Numbered from the stretch's first letter, positions 1-10,902 are shown. The stretch: 64,000 nt of DNA from Thiotrichaceae bacterium (GCA_026989335.1 JALSJN010000018.1:23197-87196); one strand, 5' to 3'. The notes: a model not told the origin generated them from the sequence alone. Translations and numbers: made by a program.

Positions 1-1
1 A

Positions 2-442
2 CTCCCTAAAATTCTCGTAACCGTTTGTTTATCCATTCCCTTCATGGCTTCTGCGGGTGAAATTGTAAAAAAAGCCAGTGCTCATAGCGTGAAAGAAACG
101 ATGGATAAGTTTGAAGCATTAGTTAAATCAAAAGGCATGGATGTATTTGCACGCGTTAATCATCAAAAAAATGCACAGGGTGCTGACTTAAAAATGAATG
201 AATCCGAAGTCCTTATTTTTGGAAACCCTAAAGGTGGAACGGTACTCATGAATCAAGATATTGCTGTTTCGCTTGATTTACCATTACGCGTTGCTGTTTA
301 TAAAGATAAAGAGGGTAAAGTTTGGCTAAGTTACCATAGCCCTCAATCATTAAAAGAAAGCTACAACGTTAAAGGTGCAGCTAAAGTTATGGATAAAGTT
401 GAAGGTGCTTTGGATAAGTTAAGTAATATTGTTATAAAATAA
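2..442 (+). CDS. DUF302 domain protein, 5'-truncated by window edge (signal peptide readable upstream of the listed ORF start)
   Basis: Frame is open to the window start (LPKILVTVCLSIPFMASAGEIVKK...), a signal-peptide-like N-terminus followed by a DUF302-like sequence (FGNPKGGTVLMNQDIAVSLDLPLRVAVYKD...VWLSYHSP). Confidence 0.75.
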   Translation, partial: LPKILVTVCLSIPFMASAGEIVKKASAHSVKETMDKFEALVKSKGMDVFARVNHQKNAQGADLKMNESEVLIFGNPKGGTVLMNQDIAVSLDLPLRVAVYKDKEGKVWLSYHSPQSLKESYNVKGAAKVMDKVEGALDKLSNIVIK

Positions 443-655
443 ATGACCATTATTGAGATTACACAAGAGCCTGTTGAGCTTTTTAAGTTACTGAAATTTG
501 AAAGTATTTTATCCAGTGGTGGTGAAGCAAAGCATGTAATTTCAGAAGGCTACGTGTTGGTGAATGATCAGGTTGAAACACGTAAGCGTAAAAAAATAAG
601 TTCAGGGGATACTATTGAGTTTAATGGTGAAAAGTATACGGTTCGTTTAGTTTAG
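443..655 (+). CDS. RNA-binding S4 domain protein (YbcJ-like)
   Basis: 70 aa; LSSGGEAKHVISEGYVLVNDQVETRKRKKISSGDTIEF is a typical S4/YbcJ motif. Confidence 0.85.
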   Translation: MTIIEITQEPVELFKLLKFESILSSGGEAKHVISEGYVLVNDQVETRKRKKISSGDTIEFNGEKYTVRLV

Positions 656-667
656 CCTTGTTGAAGG

Positions 668-1519
668 CTAAGCCTCGCTCTCCTTTAAGCGCTCCAGTCG
701 TGCTTGTTCCTCATCATAGGCGGCTTTAATCTGCACCATAATATCATCAACATCGGCAGCTTCAGTGTCTTCTTCAAATTCACCTGTTAAAATCGTATCG
801 GGTTTTAACTCACCATCTTCGTACAACTTCCAAATTTCTTTGCCGAATTTGCTATCTTTTAAGTAAGGGTCAAATTGTGAAAAATAATTCACCATATTTT
901 GTACATCACGCTCTAACATGGCTTGGGCATTATTGTTGGCTGATGCATTTACAGCCTGCGGTAGATCAATAATGACGGGGCCGTATTCGTCGAGTAGCAC
1001 ATTAAATTCAGATAAATCACCGTGTATCATGCCGGTGCACAGCATTCTTACGACATCTTGCATAATAATGGCAAAGTTACGAATGGCCTCTTCCTCTGTC
1101 ATGGTGACATCACCCAAACGCGGTGCAACATCGCCATTTTCATCAGTAATGAGCTCCATCAGCAATACGCCATCAAAGCAGCCGTAGGGTTCAGGGACAC
1201 GCACATCAGCTTCCGCTAGTTGATAAAGCGCATCAACTTCGGCATTTTGCCAAATTTTCTCTTGTTCTTTCTTGCCAAATTTAGAGCCTTTCTCCATGGC
1301 ACGAGCACGCCGTGAGTTGCGCACTTTTCGTCCTTCGGTATATTGTGCCGCCTTTTTAAAACTGCGTTGTGCAGCTTCTTTATAAACCTTGGCACAACGA
1401 ATTTCATGGCCACAACGTACCACGAAAATATCAGCTTCTTTGCCGCTCATGAGCCGACTGAGTACCTCATTAACTAAGCCGTCTTCGACCAGCGGAAGTA
1501 TCCGTTTTGGGATTTTCAA
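668..1519 (-). CDS. RIO-type serine protein kinase
   Basis: SGKEADIFVVRC...RVPEPYGCFDGVLLMELI...MIHGDLSEFNVLLDEYGPVIIDLPQAV matches RIO1-like kinase motifs. Confidence 0.85.
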   Translation of the reverse strand: MKIPKRILPLVEDGLVNEVLSRLMSGKEADIFVVRCGHEIRCAKVYKEAAQRSFKKAAQYTEGRKVRNSRRARAMEKGSKFGKKEQEKIWQNAEVDALYQLAEADVRVPEPYGCFDGVLLMELITDENGDVAPRLGDVTMTEEEAIRNFAIIMQDVVRMLCTGMIHGDLSEFNVLLDEYGPVIIDLPQAVNASANNNAQAMLERDVQNMVNYFSQFDPYLKDSKFGKEIWKLYEDGELKPDTILTGEFEEDTEAADVDDIMVQIKAAYDEEQARLERLKESEA

Positions 1520-1624
1520 TGGGACCCCTTAAAATTATTGAATAACAACTTGAAGATAAAGGATTCGTGCAAAAAAAACAATTAAACGCTAAAATATCTT
1601 TTTTCTATTCCATGGTAGCGGTGT

Positions 1625-1957
1625 ATGTCACAAGATCAAAGAAATCTAGAGTTCCGTCAAATTGCCGATAAATTTATCGACCTCGCGAATAACGAAAGTG
1701 AAGGGCAAGACAGTGCACGAATTGGTTCATCAATGATTTATGCTTGCGCGCGTTTCTCATCCTTTGTTGTGGCATCACACTCAAAAGATCGTGCACAGTT
1801 TGAAACTGAAATTGATGGAGCGGTCGAGTTTTTTAGCAATGAATTTAAGCGTATGTTAATTGATAATATGAATGAATATAAAGCGGTCTTTACAGAAGAA
1901 GCGCCGCGCTATGATCACTTAGTTAAAAAAGATGGGACAATTCCCAAAAAGTCCTAA
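1625..1957 (+). CDS. DUF3144 domain protein
   Basis: 110 aa; FIDLANNESEGQDSARIGSSMIYACARFSSFVVA pattern of the DUF3144 family. Confidence 0.65.
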   Translation: MSQDQRNLEFRQIADKFIDLANNESEGQDSARIGSSMIYACARFSSFVVASHSKDRAQFETEIDGAVEFFSNEFKRMLIDNMNEYKAVFTEEAPRYDHLVKKDGTIPKKS

Positions 1958-3171
1958 GCAACTTGCCCAGCACACCAGCCAGATGCCCATGCCCATTGGA
2001 AGTTAAACCCACCTAGGTGACCAGTGACATCAACGCCTTCGCCAATAAAGTAGAGTCCTTTAGCTTTTTTGGTTTCAAAGGTTTTTGATGATAATTCATC
2101 CGTATTAACGCCACCGAGGCAAACTTCAGCCGTACGCAGTCCTTCGGTATTATCAGGGGTGATTTCCCATGCTTTTAATTGCTGTGAAATCGTTTCTAGC
2201 TCTTGATCGTTATAGCTTTTCATGGGCTTGCTGTGCCCTGTATTTTGAAGCGGACTTTGCGGGTTAGTACCTTCTTGATTGCATAATTTATGCGCCAAAC
2301 GTTTTGCTAATTTATACGCAAGTACTGTTTTTAATTCTGCATTGGGGTGTTGTTGCTGTTGCGTGATCAACCATGCGTAAATATTTTCATCGGGAAATAA
2401 GTTAAAGGTTATAGCCTCGCCTTGTTGCCAGTAGGAGGAGGCCTGCAAAACGGCCGGGCCACTAATGCCACGATGGGTGAATAAGATATTTTCTTTAAAA
2501 CAATCACCGCTTTGGGTGCAAACCTCGACGAAAACAGAGATACCGGATAAGTCTTTATAAAATGAATCAAGTGCTTGTTGCGTAAACGTAAATGGAACTA
2601 AGCCTGCTTTAAAAGGGATTGTGTTGAGTGAAAACTGTTGTGCAATAGCCATCACAAAATCAGTAGCTCCCATAGCGGGGATTGATGGGCCACCAGTGGC
2701 GATAACAAGGCTGGTAGATTGGTAGCTATGTTGTTGCGTTGTAACGGTAAAGTGGTCGCCTTCTTTTGCAATTGATTCTATGGATTGTGTTAGTGCTATT
2801 TCAACACCGGCTGATTGGCACTCATTTAATAAAATATTGACAATCGCGCCTGCTTTTTGATCACAAAATAACTGCCCTAACGTCTTTTCTGTCCAACTCA
2901 GCCCATGTTTTTCAACTAAAGCAATAAAATCCCATGGTGTATAGCGCGATAAAGCAGATTTACAAAAATGTGGATTCTCTGAAAGATAATCAACAGGGCT
3001 GGTGTACATGTTTGTAAAATTACAGCGACCCCCTCCTGAGATAAGAATTTTCTTACCAACCTTATCGGCCTTATCTAAAAGTAGGGTTTTTCTGCCGCGT
3101 TTACCTGCTTCGATGGCGCACATAAGGCCTGCAGCACCAGCACCGATAATAATCACATCAAGATTTTTCAT
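1954..3171 (-). CDS. NAD(P)/FAD-dependent oxidoreductase, HI0933/YhiN family
   Basis: MKNLDVIIIGAGAAGLMCAIEAGKRGRKTLLLDKADKVGKKILISGGGRCNFTN; the internal ATG at 3171 is the better start than the ORF start at 3279. Confidence 0.85.
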   Translation of the reverse strand: MKNLDVIIIGAGAAGLMCAIEAGKRGRKTLLLDKADKVGKKILISGGGRCNFTNMYTSPVDYLSENPHFCKSALSRYTPWDFIALVEKHGLSWTEKTLGQLFCDQKAGAIVNILLNECQSAGVEIALTQSIESIAKEGDHFTVTTQQHSYQSTSLVIATGGPSIPAMGATDFVMAIAQQFSLNTIPFKAGLVPFTFTQQALDSFYKDLSGISVFVEVCTQSGDCFKENILFTHRGISGPAVLQASSYWQQGEAITFNLFPDENIYAWLITQQQQHPNAELKTVLAYKLAKRLAHKLCNQEGTNPQSPLQNTGHSKPMKSYNDQELETISQQLKAWEITPDNTEGLRTAEVCLGGVNTDELSSKTFETKKAKGLYFIGEGVDVTGHLGGFNFQWAWASGWCAGQVA

Positions 3172-3217
3172 TTTGCTATTATAAAGGCATTGTAAAATAT
3201 TAAGTGACCGTTTTTGT

Positions 3218-3988
3218 ATGTTAAACCGAATTAAAGAAGACATTTCCTGCGTATTTGATCGTGACCCTGCAGCGCGCAATACCTTTGAGGTGATTACGAC
3301 TTACCCTGGGGTCCATGCCATCATTATGCATCGCTTTAGTCATGCTTTATCAAAAAAGGGCTTTAAGTGGTTGGCGCGGGTTTTGTCCAATGTGGCACGT
3401 TTATTTACGGGGATAGAAATTCATCCCGGCGCTGTAATCGGGCGGCGCTTTTTTATTGATCACGGCATGGGTATTGTGATTGGTGAAACTGCTGAAATTG
3501 GTGATGATTGTTCTTTGTATCATGGTGTGACGTTAGGTGGAACGAGTTGGAATCCGGGCAAACGTCACCCGACCTTAGGGAATAACGTGGTGGTTGGGGC
3601 AGGGGCTAAAATACTTGGCCCAATTATGATTAATGATGGTGCGCGTGTTGGCTCGAATGCGGTGGTGGTAAAAGAAGTGCCAAAAAATACCACGGTGGTC
3701 GGTGTACCAGCTAGAGAAGTTGTGCTTTCTGATGTCACTCAGAAAAACCGCGAAGAGATCGCTCATAAAATGGGTTTTGATGCTTATGGTGCGACCCAGG
3801 ATATGACAGACCCTGTAGCGAAAACGGTTAATAGAATGTTAGATCATATCCATAAAATGGATGAGCGTATGGATAAAATGTGTCTGCAGATGCGGCACTT
3901 AGGTGGTGAGTTTGATTTTGAGCCACTTCCTGGGCTTAAGGATGCTGAGTTGTCTGAATGTAACCCGGAGAGTGATAAGAAAAGCTAG
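3218..3988 (+). CDS. cysE: serine O-acetyltransferase
   Basis: Left-handed hexapeptide repeats: [70 protein letters not shown]. Confidence 0.93.
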   Translation: MLNRIKEDISCVFDRDPAARNTFEVITTYPGVHAIIMHRFSHALSKKGFKWLARVLSNVARLFTGIEIHPGAVIGRRFFIDHGMGIVIGETAEIGDDCSLYHGVTLGGTSWNPGKRHPTLGNNVVVGAGAKILGPIMINDGARVGSNAVVVKEVPKNTTVVGVPAREVVLSDVTQKNREEIAHKMGFDAYGATQDMTDPVAKTVNRMLDHIHKMDERMDKMCLQMRHLGGEFDFEPLPGLKDAELSECNPESDKKS

Positions 3989-4007
3989 CTATGCAAGTGA
4001 AATAATT

Positions 4008-4550
4008 CTATGAAAGATTTTTTAGTAACTTTTCAAGTGATTCTGCCTCCATTCTTTGTAAATATCCAATATTTCTTTGAGGAATTAACTCGGGGTTAGG
4101 GTAACTCGCAAGTGCTTTTTCTAGGCTTGATTCTCGTAATAAATGTAACATAGGGTAGGGTGAGCGATTGCTGTAATTACTGGCATCATCTTTATCGACA
4201 CCCTCGAAATAGTAATCAGGGTGAAAGCTGGCAAGTTGATAAAGTCCTTCGTAGCCTTGTTTAGATAAAAGCTGGTTTGCTAATTCTAGAAAATCTAAAT
4301 ACGTCTCAAACTGGCTGAGTCCAACAGGGTAGATGAGTAACGTTGTTTCGATCGAATCATCATTATCCAACTCGCTACAAGCTTGAATAACTGCATAGAG
4401 CTGGCTTTCTATTTTGTTATTGTTGACTACGTCAAAATGGATGCTTTCTTTATCATACTCACGTTTAGCAAAAGGGCAAATATTATGCTTGATAACAAAC
4501 TCTTTTACCCAGAGTTTGCTTTGTTTGATGATATTGTCATTTTTACTCAT
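4008..4550 (-). CDS. DUF1415 family protein
   Basis: 180 aa; WVKEFVIKHNICPFAKRE...LASFHPDYYFEGV...NRSPYPMLHLLRESS typical of DUF1415. Confidence 0.75.
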   Translation of the reverse strand: MSKNDNIIKQSKLWVKEFVIKHNICPFAKREYDKESIHFDVVNNNKIESQLYAVIQACSELDNDDSIETTLLIYPVGLSQFETYLDFLELANQLLSKQGYEGLYQLASFHPDYYFEGVDKDDASNYSNRSPYPMLHLLRESSLEKALASYPNPELIPQRNIGYLQRMEAESLEKLLKNLS

Positions 4551-4599
4551 GCGGCACAGTATACGTCAGCCGCAATTTTATCTAAAATGCTTAAACCAT

Positions 4600-6408
4600 T
4601 TACTTTTTATCGTTAAAAACACGAGCCACAACACTGCCGCGCTTGATAGGTTTACGTGTTGCTGGTTTGATAGAAACAACCTTAGGTATTACTGGTTTAA
4701 AACGGCGTGCCATTTCATGTGAGCCTGGGTTATATGACGGTTTGCTTTTACGTGCGATAGGGCGTGTAGTGGCACAGCCATTCCACCAACAACGGTTCTT
4801 TTTCTGAAAGTACATTAAGCCACGATACTTTGGTGCATCGTTCGGGTGTTGAGCAATATGTTCTTTGATACCCCAACTTCCAATCCAGTTGTATTCACGT
4901 GGTGCTGAAAAGGCTACAAATAACTTGCCGCCGGCATCTTTCCAGCCCTTTAAAAAGTCATAGTACAGTTTTGCCATGCGCTGATCTTTATTTGCCGCAA
5001 TCAAAAATTCATTGCCCGCCTCGGTATTAGTATGCGTTCCGTAGGCAACTAAATGCTGCCCACCTTCATAGGCGACTAGATCCACGCCATACCGCGCCAC
5101 AATTTTGGCTTGGGTACGAACAATATTCATGGTTCTGGGAATAGAGTACTTGTTACGCGGTGAAGTTAAAAGCTTGAAGACTTCATTCACGCTTTTAACA
5201 TTTTTAACAGCTTGTTGCGATGCATGAAAGTAGGGCGCAATGGCTAATGCATCGACATGTCGAAAGGCATCTTGAAAACCTAGTAACATATGTGTCATGG
5301 ATACATTAGTTGTCATGCCGCCCATTACACGAACCAAGCGGCTAGTATTTCCAAAGACTTTTTCCCATATTTTAAATATTTCCACAGAGCGTTTGGAGTA
5401 ATATTTTAAACCCGCGTAGGTGCGGTTAGCGTCTAGCACTAAATATACGCCTCTCTCTTGAATGTAATGGGCTTGTGAGAAAATACCGTTCCATGCTTCA
5501 TTAGTGTATTCGATATAACTTTTAAGGCTGGGTTTTAAATGGCGTTTTACCATGCTGGCAGTTTGTTTTACAAAGTTATCATCAGCGCGATGGGGTAAGT
5601 TAATCCAAGGGTCAGCATCTAATTTGTTTGCCAATGAAATCATAATTTCAAGGGGTATTCCGCGTATTCCTTCTTTTCCTCCCCATGTGGCATCGGCGAG
5701 CTGTGGGCGATCTTCCCACTTTGTAAGGTTATTGCGGGTGATGCCTGACATATTCATAAAACGAATCACTCGAAAAATTTTCATGAATTCTAAATAGTCA
5801 GGATTAAAGACGAGGCGTTGATAATGTCCCACAAAGGATTGAAACGGTTTGCCCGCGCAATCTTTTGCAGCAGCGACACGCTTCATTGGTTTATTTTTAC
5901 AGATGCCGCCAGGCATGATGATGCGAATATCACGGATATAATTATTTTTATTGGTTTCAGTAATCGTTAATGTGCCAGTAATACGGTTCTTAACAGGGCG
6001 AAAACGAATTAAATCACGCCCCGGGTAATGACGAAGCAATTGAATGTTTCCACCATAACGAATACGACCTTGCCCATGATACATCACCGAGTAAACACCC
6101 TTAGGGATGCTCTCAGCTTGGATGTTGTTTAAAAAACGGGTACCCGCTTGTGCATCTTTAATAAGCTCAGAAGGCCAGCCATTTTTATCATAAACCACTT
6201 TACCTTTGGTAAGCCAAGGGCGAGATTCATTAAAAGCAGATGCTAGTCGAAATAAATCAATGAAAGGTACGCTGGCGTTAATATCCATGGCTTCGTTGGT
6301 ATTAATGCCAAGTGGGGATAGGCGATTTTCAATGGCGTGGGTGCTGGTTGTTGTAAGTGTAGCAAAGCTAATTAATAGCAATGCGCACAAGTTAATGAAT
6401 AACTTCAT
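4600..6408 (-). CDS. secreted glycoside-hydrolase-like protein (GH clan A-like fold suspected)
   Basis: Signal peptide; IRDIRIIMPGG...VIRFMNMSGITRNNLTKWEDRP...YIEYTNEAWNG...LVAYEGGQHLV resembles uncharacterised secreted cellulase-like proteins. Confidence 0.5.
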   Translation of the reverse strand: MKLFINLCALLLISFATLTTTSTHAIENRLSPLGINTNEAMDINASVPFIDLFRLASAFNESRPWLTKGKVVYDKNGWPSELIKDAQAGTRFLNNIQAESIPKGVYSVMYHGQGRIRYGGNIQLLRHYPGRDLIRFRPVKNRITGTLTITETNKNNYIRDIRIIMPGGICKNKPMKRVAAAKDCAGKPFQSFVGHYQRLVFNPDYLEFMKIFRVIRFMNMSGITRNNLTKWEDRPQLADATWGGKEGIRGIPLEIMISLANKLDADPWINLPHRADDNFVKQTASMVKRHLKPSLKSYIEYTNEAWNGIFSQAHYIQERGVYLVLDANRTYAGLKYYSKRSVEIFKIWEKVFGNTSRLVRVMGGMTTNVSMTHMLLGFQDAFRHVDALAIAPYFHASQQAVKNVKSVNEVFKLLTSPRNKYSIPRTMNIVRTQAKIVARYGVDLVAYEGGQHLVAYGTHTNTEAGNEFLIAANKDQRMAKLYYDFLKGWKDAGGKLFVAFSAPREYNWIGSWGIKEHIAQHPNDAPKYRGLMYFQKKNRCWWNGCATTRPIARKSKPSYNPGSHEMARRFKPVIPKVVSIKPATRKPIKRGSVVARVFNDKK

Positions 6409-6511
6409 GGTGGGGCTCGTATTATTTTTATTATTGGCTTAATGCTAACGCTTTGAGCCTTAACCCGTGCTGAATTTTAAGGTTTCATTACTTTGAACGA
6501 GCAAATTATGT

Positions 6512-7540
6512 TTACACCAGCCTCCATTCGCAAAATTCATTAGCACGTAGTGGAATAACGGTTTTATCACCCAAAGCTATCGATTCAGGCACTTGCCATT
6601 TTTCTTTCTTCATTGTGATGGTTTTGGTATTTCGCTCTAGTCCGTAAAAATTAGCTCCATAAAAACTGGCAAAGCCTTCTAACTTATCCAATGCGTTGGC
6701 ATTATCAAAAGCCTCTGTATACAGTTCCATTGCGTGCAGGGCTGTATAAATACCCGCGCAACCACAGGCAGATTCTTTAGCATCTTGTGGGTGTGGCGCG
6801 CTGTCAGTACCCAAAAAGAATTTGGCGCTACCACTGGTGGCTGCGGTGACTAAGGCTTGGCGATGTGTTTCGCGCTTTAGTACCGGTAAACAATAGTGAT
6901 GTGGGCGAATTCCTCCAGTAAAAATATCGTTGCGGTTCATCAATAAATGATGCGCAGTAATAGTGGCGACAATATTTTCAGAGGCTTGGCTGACAAAATC
7001 AACTGCCTGTTGAGTAGTGATGTGTTCAAGTACAACTTTTAGGTGGGGGAATTGCTTAATTAACGGGGTTAAAACGCTATCGATAAACACCTGTTCACGG
7101 TCAAAAATATCAATGCTAGGGTCGGTGACCTCGCCATGAACTAGCAAAGGAATGCCAAGACTTTGCATTGCTTCTAAGGCGGGAGTGATATTTTTTAAAT
7201 CAGTTACACCTTTATCTGAGTTTGTGGTTGCACCAGCGGGATAGAGTTTAAGCGCGTGTATAAATTGGCTTTCGCTGACTTCTTTGATGATTGCTGCATC
7301 TGTTTTATCCGTCAGGTACAGCGTCATTAAAGGTGTAAAACCTGTGCCTTGGCTGGCACTGAGGATTTGGTCTCTATAGTTGCTTGCTTGTGCAACGCTG
7401 GTAATAGGTTCTGCCAAGTTCGGCATTATAATCGCCCGCGCAAATTGCTTTGCAGTATCGGGTACGACGCTTTGTAAGGCTTGCCCATCACGTACATGAA
7501 GGTGTAAATCATCCGGTTGAGTTATTGTGATAGTTTGCAT
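6512..7540 (-). CDS. pyrC: dihydroorotase
   Basis: [10 protein letters not shown]...RAIIMPNL...LLVHGEVTD...LEHITT...[18 protein letters not shown]...[10 protein letters not shown]. Confidence 0.95.
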   Translation of the reverse strand: MQTITITQPDDLHLHVRDGQALQSVVPDTAKQFARAIIMPNLAEPITSVAQASNYRDQILSASQGTGFTPLMTLYLTDKTDAAIIKEVSESQFIHALKLYPAGATTNSDKGVTDLKNITPALEAMQSLGIPLLVHGEVTDPSIDIFDREQVFIDSVLTPLIKQFPHLKVVLEHITTQQAVDFVSQASENIVATITAHHLLMNRNDIFTGGIRPHHYCLPVLKRETHRQALVTAATSGSAKFFLGTDSAPHPQDAKESACGCAGIYTALHAMELYTEAFDNANALDKLEGFASFYGANFYGLERNTKTITMKKEKWQVPESIALGDKTVIPLRANEFCEWRLV

Positions 7541-7791
7541 GTGTTATATCCTTAACTTTAGTGGTATCTAAAGTTATTTTAACGCGTAGTGAGTCTGTGA
7601 GATATTTATTTTTAATTTGCTAGTTTGTAGGATTGCTGGCAGTAGTAGACAATTACGTGATGCGTTGGCAGGGTCGATGGCCTGAGAAGTACTCGGCTTA
7701 TAAATAAAGCCTACTAATTTTGATAGTTATCTTATCTTGGAAAAACTTATTGCTATACTGCGCCGCATATTAATTACTTTAGAGAAAACCT

Positions 7792-8553
7792 ATGAGCCAG
7801 TTAGAAGCACTTATTTTTGATGTCGATGGTACCTTAGCGGATACGGAGAGAGATGGTCATCGTGTGGCGTTTAATCAAGCGTTTGAAGAAGCAGGACTTG
7901 ACTGGGATTGGACGGTCGAACTCTATGGAGAGTTACTTCAAGTTACGGGTGGTAAAGAGCGGATTCGCCTGTATATTGAAAAGTTTCTTAAAGACTATGA
8001 GCTAGATGAAGATATTACTGACTTTGCAGCGCGTTTACATCAGCGTAAGACTCACTTTTATTTAGAGTTATTACAATCTGGGGCGATTCCATTGCGTTCG
8101 GGGGTTGAGCGTTTAATTAATGAGGCACGTGAGGCGGGTTTGCGGTTAGCGATTTCAACGACGACAACGCCTGCTAATGTTGATTACTTATTAAGTGCGA
8201 CCTTGGGTAAGGAGTCTTTGGATTGGTTTGAAGTGATTGCAGCAGGGGATATCGTTCCTGCTAAAAAACCTGCTCCTGATATTTATATCTGGGCGATGCA
8301 GAAAATGGCTATTAAGCCTGAAAACTGTTTGGCATTTGAAGACTCATTGAATGGAGTTAAATCATCGTTAGCTGCAAATTTAAAAACGATTATTACCATA
8401 AACGGTTATACCAAAGATGACGATTTTAGTGGTGCTGAAATTGTCTTAGATCAATATGGTGAGCCAAATGAGTCATTTAAAGTTATTGAAGGTGATGCGG
8501 TAGGTTTTGGTTATGTGAACCTAGATTTCTTAAAAGAGATTCATGCCCGCTAA
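7792..8553 (+). CDS. HAD-IA hydrolase, CbbY-like
   Basis: LIFDVDGTLADTERDGHRVAFNQAFEEAGLDWDW...PLRSGVERLI...PAPDIYIWAM...CLAFEDSLNG. Confidence 0.85.
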   Translation: MSQLEALIFDVDGTLADTERDGHRVAFNQAFEEAGLDWDWTVELYGELLQVTGGKERIRLYIEKFLKDYELDEDITDFAARLHQRKTHFYLELLQSGAIPLRSGVERLINEAREAGLRLAISTTTTPANVDYLLSATLGKESLDWFEVIAAGDIVPAKKPAPDIYIWAMQKMAIKPENCLAFEDSLNGVKSSLAANLKTIITINGYTKDDDFSGAEIVLDQYGEPNESFKVIEGDAVGFGYVNLDFLKEIHAR

Positions 8554-9265
8554 AAATAACCTGAGTCAGCAACAGCTTGCTCAGTCATCAAGAAGAATAA
8601 TGGATGCTCAAAATAGCATTCATAAGAATCTTGAGCAGCTGGTTACTAAACACTTTTCTACAGATTATCAAAAACCCATTGCTCAGCATACTCAGGATGC
8701 GTTTGATGCTGTAAAACAACAGGTATCTACAAGCCTTGCTGGTGATCATCCGCTAATTTTTGACTCGTGTTGTGGTACTGCGATGAGTACAGGCATTATT
8801 GCACAACAAAACTCACATGCTTTGGTGGTTGGAATTGATCGTTCTGCTGCGCGGCTTAGCAAAGAATATAATAAGTCGATGCCGAAAAATGTCCTACTGG
8901 TGCAAGCTGAATGTTCCGACTTTTGGTCATTAGCAGTGGCAGAAGGTTGGAAACTGGATAAACATTTTATTCTTTACCCAAACCCATATCCAAAATCTAA
9001 ACACTTAAAACGTCGTTGGCACGGTCATCCTGCTTTTCCATTATTGTTTTCATTAGGCGGGAGTCTGATTTTACGCTCAAACTGGTCTGTGTATGTCGAA
9101 GAGTTTTGTATGGCACTGGAATTTGGGTTAAAGAGCCGACCCGTTGAAAAGCTCAATCAAAAACCAATTATGAAAGTGGTAGAGCCTAAAACGCCATTAA
9201 CTTTATTTGAGAAAAAATATCAAGAAAGTGGACAGTCATTATACCAATGTGAATTTAGGCTATAA
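8543..9265 (+). CDS. TrmB-like SAM-dependent methyltransferase
   Basis: IFDSCCGTAMSTG...VVGIDRSAARLSK...LYPNPYPKSKHLKRRWHGHPAFPLL is TrmB-like (PDPWPKKRHHKRR motif region). Confidence 0.75.
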   Translation: MPAKNNLSQQQLAQSSRRIMDAQNSIHKNLEQLVTKHFSTDYQKPIAQHTQDAFDAVKQQVSTSLAGDHPLIFDSCCGTAMSTGIIAQQNSHALVVGIDRSAARLSKEYNKSMPKNVLLVQAECSDFWSLAVAEGWKLDKHFILYPNPYPKSKHLKRRWHGHPAFPLLFSLGGSLILRSNWSVYVEEFCMALEFGLKSRPVEKLNQKPIMKVVEPKTPLTLFEKKYQESGQSLYQCEFRL

Positions 9266-9286
9266 TAAGATGAAATCTTTTAATTA

Positions 9287-9868
9287 TTGGAGTATAAAAT
9301 GACTTTTTTTGCGCGTTTTTTTTCGTTGTTCCTAGTTACTGTTATGTTGTTAGGATCTTTTAGCGCCTATGCTTTGAACACTATTCCTAATACCCTGAAT
9401 GTAGCGGGTAAAAATTTAGTTTTAAATGGTGTCGGTACGCGGACCAAATTTATACTGTCGATTTACCATGCTGGTCTTTATTTACAAAAAAAGAACAAGA
9501 ATGCGCAGCAAATAATGGCAGCAAATGAACCGATGGCAATTCGCATGAATATCGTTTCGGGCTTTGCAAGCGCATCTAAGATGAAACATGCCCTTAATCA
9601 AGGTTTTAAAAATGCAACCGGCGGAAAAACTGCACCAATACAACCTCAAATTGATCAGCTTTTAAAAGCAGCATTTAGTGATAAAGTTAATAAAGGCGAT
9701 ATTATGGATTTAGTCTATAACCCTGCCACGGGTACACAAATTATAAAAAATAAAAAAGTATTAGCGACGATTAAAGGCTTGCCTTTTAAGCGGGCTTTAT
9801 TTGGTATTTGGTTGTCTAATAAGCCTGCGCAGGCGAGTTTAAAAAATCAGCTATTAGGCAAAAACTAA
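9287..9868 (+). CDS. chalcone isomerase-like (CHI-fold) periplasmic protein
   Basis: Signal peptide; LNGVGTRTKFILSIYHAGLYLQKK...MRMNIVSG motif of bacterial CHI-like proteins. The likely start is ATG 9299. Confidence 0.7.
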   Translation: MEYKMTFFARFFSLFLVTVMLLGSFSAYALNTIPNTLNVAGKNLVLNGVGTRTKFILSIYHAGLYLQKKNKNAQQIMAANEPMAIRMNIVSGFASASKMKHALNQGFKNATGGKTAPIQPQIDQLLKAAFSDKVNKGDIMDLVYNPATGTQIIKNKKVLATIKGLPFKRALFGIWLSNKPAQASLKNQLLGKN

Positions 9869-9928
9869 AACCGTGATTTAGTTTGGTCGATACAGTAAAC
9901 TAGGCAAAAATCATCAAGGAAAAGAAAT

Positions 9929-10420
9929 ATGGCAAGCGTGAATAAAGTAATACTAATTGGCAACCTAGGGCAAGATCCTGAAGTAAAGTACATGCCCAGC
10001 GGCGGTGCAGTAACCAATATTAGTATTGCTACAACCGAAAACTGGAAAGATAAAGCAAGCGGTGAGAAAAAAGAGAAAACTGAATGGCACCGTGTGGTGT
10101 TTTTTAATCGCCTTGCTGAAATCGTGGGTGAATACTTGCGTAAAGGCTCACAGGTTTATATTGAAGGTCAGTTAAGAACCAATAAATGGCAAGACCAAAG
10201 CGGTGCAGATCGTTATAGTACAGAAATTGTCGCCAGAGAAATGACCATGTTAGGTGGCAAAGCTGGCGGTAGTAGTGACTTTAGTCCGCCACCTTCTCAA
10301 CAGCAAGGACAACAGCCGCAACAAGGTGGTGGTGCGCCCCAGCAACAACAGGCAGCAGCTCCGGCTCAAAGTGCAGCACCACAGAATTTTGATAATTTTG
10401 ATGATGATATTCCATTCTAA
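9929..10420 (+). CDS. ssb: single-stranded DNA-binding protein
   Basis: [42 protein letters not shown]..., Q-rich linker and acidic C-terminal tip FDDDIPF. Confidence 0.97.
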   Translation: MASVNKVILIGNLGQDPEVKYMPSGGAVTNISIATTENWKDKASGEKKEKTEWHRVVFFNRLAEIVGEYLRKGSQVYIEGQLRTNKWQDQSGADRYSTEIVAREMTMLGGKAGGSSDFSPPPSQQQGQQPQQGGGAPQQQQAAAPAQSAAPQNFDNFDDDIPF

Positions 10421-10446
10421 AAGTTACTCTATGTGAAAGCTCTAAT

Positions 10447-10482
10447 AAAAAAGCCCCTAGTATTTAAACTAGGGGCTTTTTT
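10447..10482. terminator. Rho-independent terminator, possibly bidirectional (ssb / DUF302 gene)
   Basis: AAAAAAGCCCCTAGTATTTAAACTAGGGGCTTTTTT: near-perfect stem with A/T tracts on both sides. Confidence 0.9.
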
Positions 10483-10509
10483 ATTGGGGTTAATGGCTGT
10501 TCGAGTGAG

Positions 10510-10902
10510 CTATAACTTATTTAGGTCATCAATAGCCGCGTTAATATGTGTGGTAGCAAGCTTAGCAACTTCTTGTACAACAGCGTTGCTCTCTAGTCCT
10601 AGTACTGGCTCAGGTGCCATAAAGTGGAAGATAGTTTTTCCATCTTCTTCACGCGCTACTATTGTACAAGGTAATAATGCGCCAGCCTCAGGTGCTGCCT
10701 CGATAATCTTTTTTGCCATGCCTGGGTTGCAGGCACCTAAAATTCGGTAGGGTGCAATATCTTCATTGAGCTTGTTTTTGATGGTAGCTTGTACGTTAAC
10801 TTCGCTGACGATGCCGAGTTTATGCGTCATTAAAGTGGCTTTAAGGGTTTCGATTGCTTCATCAATAGGTTGATTTAGATTTGCAGTAAGCGTGTATGAC
10901 AT
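10510..10902 (-). CDS. DUF302 domain protein
   Basis: YRILGACNPGMAKKIIEAAPEAGALLPCTIVAREEDGKTIFHFMAP. Confidence 0.85.
   Translation of the reverse strand: MSYTLTANLNQPIDEAIETLKATLMTHKLGIVSEVNVQATIKNKLNEDIAPYRILGACNPGMAKKIIEAAPEAGALLPCTIVAREEDGKTIFHFMAPEPVLGLESNAVVQEVAKLATTHINAAIDDLNKL

Noticed and set aside
7620-7715. Possible structured RNA between pyrC and the CbbY-like gene (GGGTCGATGGCCTGAGAAGTACTCGGCTTATAAATAAAGCC)
   Set aside because: I could not match it to a known ncRNA or riboswitch core, and the only stem is a weak 5-bp GGCTT/AAGCC; not enough support.
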